DNA of 64,000 nucleotides, taken from the NCBI GenBank assembly GCA_023078685.1, contig JALGAS010000008.1:3162001-3226000 (forward strand), read 5' to 3'. The notes under the pieces are model-generated. The model was not told the DNA's origin. It did not search any database and was given only the letters and a program-made list of their open reading frames with translations. Shown in pieces: positions 35,028 through 47,300 of this stretch (the stretch's first letter is position 1; the number at the start of each line of letters is the position of its first letter). The DNA is from Neopestalotiopsis rosae. Its lineage: Eukaryota; Ascomycota; Sordariomycetes; Amphisphaeriales; Sporocadaceae. Made by a program: the position numbers and the translations under genes.

Positions 35028-38000
35028 ATGCTACGTCTTGAGAAACCGCGCAGACTTGTGCTTTTTGCAACGAAGTCTTGTTGTTTGATCGAAGGGGATT
35101 TTCTGTGGTCGGGAAACGCGAAAAATGCTTTGCCCGAGTAGAAAATTAGGATCCTCCGAAGTATTATAGACTGCAGACTGATTGTTGCTGAATCTGGTGA
35201 ACAGTCGAATGTCAAATTCGATTGCTGATGAACAATGTGCTTCAGAAGTGAATGGATGCCGAAACTCTGAAAGATCGGGAGAAAAGAAATCCTTCTCGTG
35301 CGATTAAATTAGAGTTTTCCGCGCCAAGTGGCTTCCCTTCCTTTTTTAATGATGAGCAGATTGTTCAACCGGGTTGCGAGAAATCGAACAAACGGGGCAG
35401 TCCGCGAGGGTGAGTCGTGGACGTGCAGAGATGTTCGATGGGTTCTGCGAGTGGAAACAGAAAACAACGAACCAGACGGATGGGTATCAAAAGACCAAAT
35501 TACTGTCGCAGCGGTGAATCGATGCGCAGAAAAAAGAAATCGGCGGCGTAGCAATCTGTAATAGACTGCTAACGTTCACTGTAACTGTACAGGTTATTTG
35601 AAGTTGAGGGTGGTGGTCGTGAGTGGTCTGTAAGAAATCAAACAACACGGGTTGTGATGATATCAGACAGAGGCGCAGACGGATGAGGGTCTCGTTCCAG
35701 TCGACTTCGGGGTCTCGTCTCGGGGAGGAGAGGAGGATAGAAGTACAAGAGTGGGGAGGAGAGTCTTCTTGTAAATGAATACAGAGAAAGACGTAATTTT
35801 CCTACCTCGATGAAAAATACAACGGGTAGAAAAGAAAAAGACCTAAAGGGATGGGGTTCCTCTGGTCAGTCACGTAAAGTGATCGTGGGTGGTGAAGGAG
35901 GAGAAACTTTTTTCAAAAAAATTTGGGGAGCGCACCCCAAAGGTGGATGGAAGGGCTGGGAAAGCTGGCAATGGCAGGCCAACTGGGTCAAGCTGGGTGT
36001 GGGTCCCACTTTAGGCCTTCCCGCTACCAATTGACCAGTCGACCCAGGTCAAGTTCGGTAGGCGAGCCAGCAGAGCCAGCAGAGCCAGCAGCCAGACGGG
36101 AGAAAAACACCCACAATCTTAGCCCCGGTGGGTCGTTGCTTGCTCACTCTCACAGCTAGTAGGCCTAGTTGACGTCCCTCCTACAGTGGCTCACCAACGC
36201 TGGCGTGTCATCGCCATCCTTTCTCCGACTGCCCAGACGCGTGCGCTATTCTACACGTCCAAGGCGTCGAACCAACTCCTAAAAACTGCCTCGTGCGCCC
36301 ACCCCAGTCGCGAAGATTGGCACGGAGCGCACCTAAATTCTGATGCCGGAAGAAGATCAGATCCAACACGATGTACTACCAGCGCGAGACAGCTATGGCA
36401 AAGTACCTGGACCTTCTTTCTTGGCTTTCGTACCTCTTTTTTTTCATGGTTTTTTTTTCCCTCTTGACCCAATCTTCCCTCCCGAGATGCATTGCTACAA
36501 CGCGCACTTCTTTTTCCTGCCAACTCCATTCAATAATGCGCAACCTTGATGCATTCATTAATTTCCAGCGAAGAAGAACCTTGTCTTCAAAACCTTTTGC
36601 AGCGCAGCAGCCAAAAACAGGCCGCAATGAGTCTCGGGCCGTTGAGTCAAAAAGCTTGGCAGTCAGCAAAACAGTCATTGCCAGACGAGAGACACGACAT
36701 ACAGTTGCAAGCCACATCGCCAAAATTACCTACTTGGAGGCTTTTGGCACATGCAAAGTACCAAAACCAGTCTGCCTACAAACTCAATCTTTTGTTACCT
36801 GCATACCCAGGCTATGACCAGAAGGACTTTCCTGTCTCGTTCACTTATCACCAGGTATCTTCTCCCATCTTTGGTAGCGATCTTACTGCGCACCCAGATA
36901 TCAATGCCCTCGATTCCCATACCCATACACACCCATGTTGCGCTAGATTGTCCACAGATCTTCGAACTGGAGCCGGCTGGGAATGAGCCTGAACATAAAC
37001 CGTGCGCAACGATGCCTGCTACATGACCATATCTACCTTATCATTTAGCTTTCCCCCAAGACGCCGCTTTCTTGCGGCGATAGCTGGTTTTAGGTATCTA
37101 TTCGTCCTCTAGATGCTAAAATTACTTGTCTGTCTGCCAATAGTGTTGGATCTAAAAGTCATCTCAAGGGAATAGAATCGAAGAGATAAAGAAGAGATAT
37201 CAACGTCTGTCAGGCTCAGTAGAAAAACCTTGAGCTCACTGGCCTCTTCGCCCAATGCGCTGAGCATTGAAAATGAAACGTAGGTACCGCCCACCTCCAG
37301 GAGCTCTGTACGTCTAGCACGCCTCGCGCGTTGGGTAGGTAGGTAGGTTTTCAGGTCGCTCCGGACAAGCAAGGTGGGCTTTGTGAATTACCCATCTACT
37401 GCTTTCCGCGACCGTCAAATTCACACCAGCACTCGTCATTGCAGCTTTTGCTTGCATACCCTTGTTGGCTGACAGTTTGCATTTTGGTTGAGTACCTGAT
37501 CCCAACGAGAATTCGGAGAAACTCTAGAGTTTAGGGGTTCATTTGAAAAGTATGTCTGACAATTATGCTTATTTGATGGGTGGGCAATTTTGTTCGGTAT
37601 TATGTGCATACACATTCGGTCATTCATTACACATAAATGATCAGATCAGACCATTAGCCGTGGCTCATATGGTGGGCGGAATCATATTTCGGGAATCAAG
37701 GTGCTCAAGGACGTGAGGACGTGAAGAACGCGGTGCTGCAACCCATCAACCATCATAACATTCATAGAATATAGAGAAGACAAGGTGCAGCAGATTTTGT
37801 GCATGTCGGTCGATCTGCATGTACGCACTGTACACCCTTACCACAGAGAAGCCCATCTGGAGAATAGACCGCGTTTCGAAACACCATCCCGAACTTGCGG
37901 TTGCATGCCCAGCAGTAACCCCCCTTGTCGCCCACGCGACGAGATATATTTCTCATCTAATAGAAAAGCTGGACATAGCCTGTAGGCAGGTACCCTAGCC

Positions 38001-40798
38001 TCGCTCGTCTGAAATCGTCTCGAAAGACAAGTAGAGATCTTCTGGGTGCGACGCGGACGTAGCGCTCCGAGTAATATCCAATTCCAATATTGTATCGTCT
38101 GAACTATGCCGACTCCTGCTGCACGCAGGGTCCCTGGGGAAATCCCCTAGAACCCGGTGTTGTTCTTTTCTTCCAAGATAATAATGATGCTCTGGATTTG
38201 TGATATTTCCGGTGTCCTGGTCATGTCATTTCTCAGCCATCTACTTGGTAGGTACGTAGCTGTATAAGAGCCACCAAATATAGCCTTCGTGTAGCCATTG
38301 TGCAGCGTGCTAAAGTGCCATCAACGCTTGTGCTACACACATTCGCGTCCTAATAACACCACCCAAATTGATGTAGAGGTCCTGGCCGGAAGAGCCCCTG
38401 CCGTGCCGAACCGAATGGCTCTTCTTTTCGATACAATACCTACTTACCTTGATGCTTCACCACACCGAGAAATTGTGTAAAATTATGCGCGTGTCTGTCC
38501 ACAATGTGTAGTTTAGGGTAGGAAGTTGCATATGGCATGCTATGATTACAAGCTCGTAGGCGCACTGCTTAGAATTGCTGTACAAATCGTTCGACATCAA
38601 AGTATTACAGTAGTACTGAGAGGACGCACACATATCATCGATCGCACTTCCATGCGGGACGAGCAACTCCCGAGCTGGAGAATTTCGTAATTACGAGAGT
38701 AGAGCTCGTCAAACTTTGGACGACCCCTAGGCTAGCGACCGGTAGTCTCTCCATCCCATCAAAATTCTTCGCCCGTTCAGCAAGATTGTGATTCTACAGA
38801 ATATCAAGAAGTCCGCCCCCAGATTATTCAATTGACATACCTGTAGGTCGAATTCATCATGCCAGCTGCTGTGGCGTTGCCAGGGGTCTCCATTGGCGGA
38901 CAGGCAACAATGTAATCGAGAGAGGTCCATGTCAGGCAAATACATATGATACTCTCTTTTGGGTTATTGTTCCTACTTTTCCGGCGAACCTTGCAAACAT
39001 TGAAACGAGTCACCCTACATTAGTCCCAACGCACCACCTAAACTACCACGACTACTACACACCCAATCCATTGTGGCAGCTAGAAATTTTTCTGCATTTT
39101 TCTTTTCCTTCTCTCCTTTAAGGTCTCGGTTGATTGGTAAATAGAGCTTCCAGAAGCCCACCCTCACCTTTCTCTCTCCTCAAGCAATCGCCACTCGATT
39201 TCTGCATACTATTCCCCATCCGGGTTTTCCTTCTTTTCCCCCATGCCCTACCGACCCACCGGAATTGAACTGCGACCATATTGGCCGCACTGGCTCGACT
39301 GGATATTGTATACAACGTTTGACTGTTGAGTCATACTGAGGTCAGCAGCTGGGGACTCCAGTGACGCAAAGCCTGCGCTACGGTGGGCTCTCTGCATGTC
39401 GATCGCCCGTTGCAGTATTATCGAGGCAACTGGCAAACGAAGGGAAGCTGCCACAATCAAGCTACGAATAGCTTTTTGGGCACCACCCCATAGCCCGCCA
39501 AGCCCCCCCAGGCTTTGACAGGCAACAGACTTTGGTAAAATTGTTTGCAGGTGGCAGAAATCTGCCCACACGTACAGCTACTCGCCTCCTGTTTTTTCCT
39601 TTCCCTTGAGCGAAATGACATCTGAAGTCTTGTTGAAATTCACAAAAGTCAATTCAGCCAATAACAAGTGTCTCAGACCTCATGAATGACTCAATGAAAC
39701 CCCTTGTCTCCCACAAAATAGCGTATATCAGTCATGAAAGCCGTAGCACATCTGTAGCTACCGGCTATCATCATCGTATGATGAGAGATGACTCCCACAC
39801 GATCTGACATTTGAAATCCCTGGAGGTCTCCTATCTATTTTGGGAAAGGAACAAAGGGCAAGCATAGAGAGCCAAGGTAGACATGTAGCCCAAATAGATC
39901 AGCAGTGCTTTCTTGGAAGCAGCCAGATGCAGTGAGCTGGCACAAACACATGCTCTTATCACCGACGGCGATGCGGATGGTCAGTGTTGATTCCTCCTGC
40001 CCTTAGCCGAGTGAACTCCGTCGTTCTCTCTTGAATCTTTCGCCATAGTAGTCCGCTTGGTAATCATATAGACTTGACTTGAGTTTACCTAAGGCTATAT
40101 GAGCGGACAATTGGCTTGACGACGTTCTTCGCTGCTCACAAGGATTGATATGTAACACCGGCCACTCTTAAAACGGAAACGGCAGACGTGATGGAAACAC
40201 TCGATGACTCTGCTACCTGCCTTTTCAATCCATGTAAAGAGAAGCGTCAGGACTGTCTGTTGTCTAAGATCATGGGGATCTGAATTGAAGCTGCTCGCCC
40301 ATTACTTAACCAAGGAAAGAAACAGTCTTGTGATGATCCTTTCAGACTCCCTCAAGTACTGCGCAGCGGCAAGTGCCTTGCTTGCACGTCTTGCCATTAC
40401 GCCTGAATGCTTGATCACCCCTCAAGTTGACAAGCGTCATTTAATCGACGTGTTTGGTCATGCAGTGGTTGGGTGGTCTGCTCACAGCACAAGACACATC
40501 GAATCATTTTCCCCCGGCACATTCGCATTATGAATAATGGGTATCATCTTATTGGCACAACAGGAGGTCTATCTCATGACTTAACTTCTGGATGCTGTGA
40601 TCTGCTTTCTGGACCCTGGGAAGAGTCTTGGGTTGTGTTGACATTTTTGAACTGACGATTCTTTTTCCACCGCATTTGCATCTTCTCGAATCTCTCCCTT
40701 CTTTTTTCAAGCGACCTTAGCTTGCTTCTCCTCTTCGGCTTCCTTTGCTCTGCGTGTCCCCTCCCTTTGCCTACACTGATAGAGTCAGATGACCGCGG
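35028..40798. other. Gene-poor spacer between eIF4G and THO1
   Basis: This 5.8-kb region has no gene I can support. The first kilobase is the promoter and probably a long leader of eIF4G, with purine-rich tracts. Open frames at 36,186-36,986 are short, overlap each other in different frames, and lack splice or family support. GTAGGTAGGTAG and poly-pyrimidine tracts recur. I found no tRNA B-box, 5S rRNA or transposon coding sequence. The last kilobase probably includes the 3' UTR of the minus-strand THO1 gene. Confidence 0.55.
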
Positions 40799-43441
40799 CT
40801 AGCTTCCATTCGTGAGTTCTTCTGCTTGTGCTGCTTCACTCGTGCTTCCACTTGGTAAAGGTACGGTGGCACTGGTATCTTCCTCGGTCATGGTGAGATC
40901 GCCGTCCTTAGTGGGGCTCTCGTCATCAGTACCATTTGTTTCCTCCGCGGAGTTGCCATATATAAATTTCTCAAGGGTCTCGAAGGCGTCCTCGAGGTTG
41001 TCATTCGTGATTACAGTGTCGTAATGGGATTCTTCAGCTTTAGCCTGCTCAACTTCTGTTTGCGCAGCTTCAATAATGCCAGCAATGGTATCCTCGGAGT
41101 AGTTGTTCGAGGTTTTGAGTTGCGCTTCCAATTGATCGTTGCTTGTTGGAGAGACGAAGATGAATCGTGCCGACAGTCCCCAATCTTTACAACTTTGGAC
41201 AGACTGAAAGATTATTAGCTTCCACTGGTACTGACTACCGACGTTGAAGACAGTTGAACTTACTGCTTGGTCCAGTTCCAGCAATGGGACCTTGCCCGAC
41301 TCTTTGATAGATTCTAGAGCTTTGTTGCTGGTAGCAATGTCGAATCCCTCCTTGTTTGTGACTTCTGCGAACTGATCATTGTCGGACATGCGATTGAAAG
41401 TTGCAGCATCAATGAAGTTCAAATCTTGGCCATCCACTTCTCCTTCCTTCGCCGGCCGAGTCGTATGTCTTGTGACCTTCTTAAATACTCGCGGTTGCTT
41501 TTCTTGCAGTCTTGCAATCAATGCCGACTTTCCAACGCCTGGAGGACCTGCGATCACGATCAATTGCTTATCATCAGGCGATATGCCGGCATCTCCTGCT
41601 TCCTCTTCGTCGTCGGCCGGTTCCTTCATTTGCTTTGGATCTTCAAATACGGCACTGATGTCCTGCCAATCCTCAATTCTGTCGAGTGCAGACATTCTTG
41701 TTCGGCCCGCTATTCTCAGCGCTCTCCATGTTTTGCTGGCTTTGGCCTCGATAATCTGCCCCTTTTCCTTTTCTGTTTTTGCAAATTCAAGCTCCAAGTT
41801 ATCCTTTGCAATCATGTCCTTGAAAGTTTCCAGCTCAGGTAACTTCCACCTCGCCGGGTCTGTGAATTTCTCTAAAGCGCTCTCTTCATCTTCCACCTTG
41901 AGGAAATCCAGATTGAGTGAACCCATTGGGTGTGGTCTCAGGCGTTTGCTTGTAGCCAGGCGCTTGACAGATTCTCTCGCTTCGCTGAACTCGCTGGGTG
42001 TGACTGCCGGCTTCTCCATTGGTGGACAAGTCTCCATCTTCCACCGTGTCCAGCCCTTCTCTCGCTGCGTCACTGCCACAAGAATTCGGTGAACATATGC
42101 ACCATCTGGGCCAGCATAGATGTAGTCTTGTATCCTGTTCTTCATGTCATCCGCCCATTTATCCTATTCACGTCAGCGGGTATGAAACTAACAGAGATTT
42201 TCTGCTCCACTTACGTCTTCTTCGGAAATGAATTTGTCACTGTACATGACGGATTTATTAGGTTGACGAATGTTGGCATGCTTCGCTCTGGCTGACGCTG
42301 TTAATGAGCGCAAAAAGTCCAGTATGATAACTGCCTGTATGAGTATGTGCCGGCGGAAGAATAAATCGCTCATCTCCAGCTCGAAAAGATCTCTACTAGT
42401 AAGGTATTTGGGATTGAATGTGCCGCCATCTGATGAGCCGATCTCAAATGCTTTGCGTTTCCTCGAGACATCCTTAGTGTCGTCGGAAGACTGTGGATTT
42501 CGCTGGCCCTGGACGACCGCCTCGAATGCAAGAAGTGTTGCCTCGAGTCCTTCCTTGAACTTGGACATATTCTGAGACTCGAATAATTTCAAGGGATAAC
42601 AGAAAAACTGCTGTAATGACCAGAAGATGGGATACAGGGCATCGGGCTCAAGCGGCTTTTGCTGGGAGCTTGACTTGTCCTTGGCATCGAAACTCACAGC
42701 CTTTGCACCCGTAGTGGGTGGGGGTTTGACTGTTGCATCTTCCTTTGAATCCACGTCCATTCCCTCAGGTGTTTGGCCTGCAGGTGCAGCAGGAAGTTCC
42801 TCCCATGACGTAACATTTTCGGTATGATACGAACCACGAAGGTTAACGGTACCTTTGTCACCCATGGGAAAGCTCTGAAACATGAATATGAAAACACGAC
42901 CACTGAACGATATATCCTCGGCGCGCGAGAGACGACGCAGAAGCTCGTTGCATGTTCTTAGGATTATCAAGCCTTGCATGTTATTCAGGTCCTTGATCAA
43001 GCGCTCGCGGCGCGACTCGAGGTAGTCAAAAGCAGTCCGACATCCCTGCAGCGTCTGGCTGTCCAGGAGCAGTTCGACAAGTGTCAATGCCAGGCCCGAG
43101 TCGCATTGGCCGCTCTCGGCGAGAACAATCGTCAGGTCGATGAGATTCCAGACTTCAACGAACTCGGGGCTGTCTATCGACGTCGTCGAGATGAGATCGT
43201 CGAATCGGCGGCGCACAACACTCTCGAAAACCAGAAGTTGACGCGACTTCTCAGCATAAGCCTCGGACGAGAATATGGTTGGTAGTTGCGACAAAAATGG
43301 AGAGAAGTCGTTCTTGGTCAAAGGTGGCTCGATGGTTGCAGAGGGCTTGACGACTTTCGCATGCTGGAGCGCAATCTCGAGCGCCGCGCCAAAGGCGACA
43401 ACCTCGGGGATGTCGAAAAGATCGCCGTCCGACGCAGGCAT
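40799..43441 (-). CDS. THOC1: THO complex subunit 1 fused to a guanylate-kinase-like domain
   Basis: Protein of 843 aa, exons 43441-42215, 42163-41264 and 41203-40799. Residues 1 to about 480 match the THOC1/Hpr1 family: LTKNDFSPFLSQLP, an all-helical body, the MGDKGTVNLRGSYH block, and WTRWKMETCPPME. The 51-bp intron (42164-42214) joins the two parts inside the THO domain, so this is one gene. After a charged linker a guanylate-kinase fold begins at about 608: P-loop GPPGVGKS (615-622), HTTRPAKEGEVDGQD (about 642-656), and a C-terminal part ending in YDTVITNDNLEDAFETLEKF. Several GMP-contact residues differ from active kinases, so catalysis is doubtful. Family role of the THO part: nuclear cotranscriptional mRNP assembly, export and R-loop suppression with TREX. 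Function of the kinase-like part is unknown. The 60-bp second intron is stop-free and lies inside this domain. The gene is divergent from Cwf11. Confidence 0.9.
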
Positions 43442-44316
43442 CGTGGTTCGAGATGCTGGACAACTGAGCGCAAAGACAAGATGGGTGATGAGCAGACCTG
43501 AGTGTCGCGACAGATCACCGTCTGTAGAAAGAGTGTAGAGAAGGTTAGATCATGCTAGAAGTCCAAGATGCAGGACATGAGATGATGATGCAGCAGACGA
43601 AGAATAAAGAAGAAGAAAATTGCAGTTGTTTACAGTTGTGGCTTTGCAGCAACGCCTTTAATCAAAGATGTTTGAGCAGATCAGCTGCGCGCCTGGGAGG
43701 AAGCTCTCTAATACAATCCAATCCAATGGCACGGTGCAACCTTTGGAAGCATCGAAGCTCAATGGGTCAACTTGATTCTGCTGTTGTTGACCGCTTAGCT
43801 GCATGTGGGCAAGTGCGACGATTGGGGCCTGCTGGGCTGCGTTGTGGTTGGAGCTTAGTCCGGGGTGAGCATCCCCTGTAACTCGAGAGTCCAGGCGGGA
43901 GTCAAGGAAGGCTCAGCAGGAAGACCCAGCTGCTCTTATCCCCGAAAATAACATTGAACGCGCCATAGCGCCAATCGGCACGCGACATGGGGCAGCATGA
44001 CGAACTAATCAAAGGCTGCCGGGCATAGTACGTAGTGCCTAAAAGCTGTCGGCGCGCCTAATCTTTTTACGCCATAGATCATCCCGCAGCTCTGTCTGGG
44101 TCTGCTTTTGACTCTAGGTCTCGCCCAAAAAAATCATTAGCCCGCCCTGCAACTTTCGGAGCTGTTCTAGGTGCTAGATGCGATAGGCAGGCAGCTGGGG
44201 AGCTCAGGACACGAAAAACACCGACAAGACCCATTACAACACACAACCAGCTCGTCTGGTCTTGTTGTTGTACTTTCCCAGCCTGTCGCTCGCGGATCAA
44301 TGCTACATCATTGACA
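43442..44316. promoter_or_regulatory. Divergent promoter region, THO1 / Cwf11
   Basis: This 875-bp region separates two divergent genes for nuclear mRNA processing. It must hold both promoters, and shared regulation is possible. Two CAGCTG-type segments and short A-rich tracts are visible, but I assign no specific factor site. Confidence 0.5.
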
Positions 44317-47300
44317 ATGCCGACCGCCAAGCGCCTCAAGAGCAATGGCGACTCCAAGTCGCAAGCTAAGAAGCAGGACACTGCACGACCGACTGCTGCC
44401 GACATTGAAGGCGAGACCGAGTTTGCTCAGCTTGCCAAACAGCACTGGCTGAAGCCCAACAAGCGATCCACGAGAGTCAAGGTCAAGAATGATGTCTTGA
44501 AACGCGAAATCTGGGATGCGCTGGAAAAGGACGGCTTCCAGTACAAATCGCTACTGGTCCTCGAGGGGCTTCAGATCCTGGAGAGCTATCTCTGGCCCGG
44601 CTACTCGGAAGAGGCATCGAATTTCCACGTCCTACTGATCGTCCTCGTCACCAATGTGAAGGCAAGAGAGCGTCTGGAAACTTGGAAAATATTCGAGGAT
44701 CGCCCGGCCGACTTCTCGGTGCTGTTTCGGCGCATTCTCGCCATGACGCTCGACAACACACTATCGACCAATATCAGATCGCACCTTTTGTCCTTCGTCA
44801 TATACGCCTTCCAGAGCCTAGACTGCGCCATTGTCAGAAAGGAATGCGCGCCTCTAGTGTCAATCTCTACTTGGCACAATCTTTCGACGGAGACGAAACG
44901 CGAAGCCAAACTCGCCGAGATTGCTCCTCTGAAGAAGGCATGGAAGGCAGCAGCAAGGAGGTACGAGGCCGCTGACGATGAGACCAAAGCGCGCCTTCGA
45001 TTCGAGAGGCAGTGGCTCTACACGTTGACCTTGCATTTCCTCAACATGCTGTACGACGAAAAGGTCAAGGCGGATGAAGTGACCTACATTGCGCGATACA
45101 TTGAGTTTCTCACGGATTTGCAAAGCTCTCTGCCCACGCGAAGATATGTCAATACCCTCTTGCAAGATTTGCACCTCTTGACGGCAATAAGATTGTCGCC
45201 AGTATTTCGCACCGATGAGAATGATGCCCTGCGCAGGCAGTGGGTTTTGCTGCGTCACTACAACGACTTTAGCATTGACGATCAAACTGGCATCCAGCAC
45301 AGCCGCTCCGAAGCCTACGAACGCCATTGTGATGCACTCAAGAAATTGCAACATGTGGCTTTCCGTCACTTTAAAGACAAATTGACTGTGCTGGCTCTTT
45401 CTAACTACGCTTCCATCGACAAGCACGACGATCTGAAGGCTCTCCTGCAGGTATTGAACAACGAGGAAATTACAAGTCTAGCTGCGCACCTCGACATGAG
45501 AACAGAATATCCGATTTCGTCCAAAATTGCATTGGATGGAGCATTCCTACTTGAGACTATTGTTGCTACTTTTGAGAGACCCAAGACCTTTCAAGACAGC
45601 CTACCCAGTGTTCTGCCAACAGAAAGAGACTTGCTTGATCCCCTCTTGCTGAGCACAGAGGATTACGACGGATCGAGACCGTTGCCATTGCCCAAGCTGA
45701 ACTTGCAATACCTTTCTGTCGGAGATTTTCTCTTCCGATCATTGGTATTGTACCGTGCAGAGGCCTTTTATGGCATTCGCAACGACATCGATGCCGCATT
45801 GAGGCGTCTCAAGCCCGAGGTTGGGAGGTCCGGCGAGACCAGATTTACTGGGTTTTCCAAGATGGCATTGCCTACTTCGCGACCTTCCATACTGGAAGTC
45901 GTCCCCCCGCTCGTTGGTGACAAGAAGCCATCAGCAGTTCGCGCTGAAGTTACCCTCGATGTCCGTCGTTTGTCAGACCAAATTCGCCGAGAATGGGACT
46001 CCTTGCGGCCGGATGATGTTGTTTTCCTCGTGTCAGTAGATGCTTCTTTACAGCAGGCAGTGACCAATGGCGAGATAACACCTCTGTCCGAGGCTGAGAA
46101 ACTCGGTCTGGTGAACATTCGTTCGGCCGAGGTTGTGTCCATCATGGACGATAAGGGAAGATCGATCAGAGACCCCATGACTCACAGCAACAGCGGAAGT
46201 CGCGCACCAAGCCGAAGAATACAGCTGAAGCTCGATGCCGAAGCGTACCAAAAAGATATGGATTTGGTGACGCTTGGCAAGCCGGACGTGTATGAAAAGA
46301 TGAACCTGATCATCAGGAGAAGCGGCCGCGAGAACAATTTCAAGCCGGTCTTGGAATCGATCCGCAGTCTTGTACGTTCGGAGGTGCCGCTCGCCCCGTG
46401 GCTTCACGAAGTATTCCTTGGCTATGGTGACCCTGCTGCTGCGACGTACAAAAGTCTTCCGAATCGAGTCAAAAAGATTGACTTCAGGGACACATTCTTG
46501 GACTGGCAACACCTCGTGGAGAGCATGCCAGGCAGAGCCGTGGAGCCAGGTTTCAATGTCTCGGGCAGTTTCCCACCTCCTTATGTGCTGGAATCTGTTG
46601 ACAAAGCCGCCGAGGAGCCAAAGTCAAAGCCTTCGAAGAAAAGAAGGAGAGATATCGAGCCCACTCTTCTGGACGAGATAGAAACCTACCACGTGTCGAC
46701 ATACAAGCCTCCCAACACGGGTCCTTATCCTATGGATGCACCAAAGTGGAACAGTGTTCGCTTTACGGCTGCTCAAGTCGACGCCATTATTTCAGGAACA
46801 CAACCGGGTCTGACTGTTATTGTCGGACCTCCTGGAACCGGTAAAACCGATGTGGCCACCCAAATTATCAGTAATATCTATCACAACTTCCCAGAGCAGC
46901 GCACACTACTCATCGCGCATTCAAATCAAGCCTTGAATCAGCTTTTTGCAAAAATTGCTGCACTTGATATCGATGAACGGCACCTCTTGCGTCTTGGCCA
47001 CGGCGAGGAAGAACTTGGTCTCGAGGCAAATTTCAGCAAGCAGGGTCGCGTTGAGTCTTTCATGGAGAACCGTAACAGCTATCTACAAGAGGTCAATAGG
47101 CTTGCCGCGAGCATAGGCGCACCGGGTGCCCATGGCAATTCTGCAGAGACAGCTGGATATTTCGATTCTGTGTATATTCAACCGACATGGACCAAGTTCA
47201 CTGAGGCAACAGCATCCGAAGACGTATCTGCTGCTGATGTGGTTCAGGCATTCCCGTTCCACCAGTACTTTTCAAATACGCCACAGCCTCTGTTCCCTGC

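Noticed and set aside
36371..36986. Two overlapping plus-strand frames of about 147 codons
   Set aside because: They overlap in different frames, have no similarity I recognise, no signal peptide and no splice structure, and lie in motif-rich spacer DNA. A lineage-specific gene cannot be fully excluded.
41379..42092. 237-codon plus-strand frame opposite THO1
   Set aside because: It is antisense to the well-supported second exon and shows no domain or splice support.
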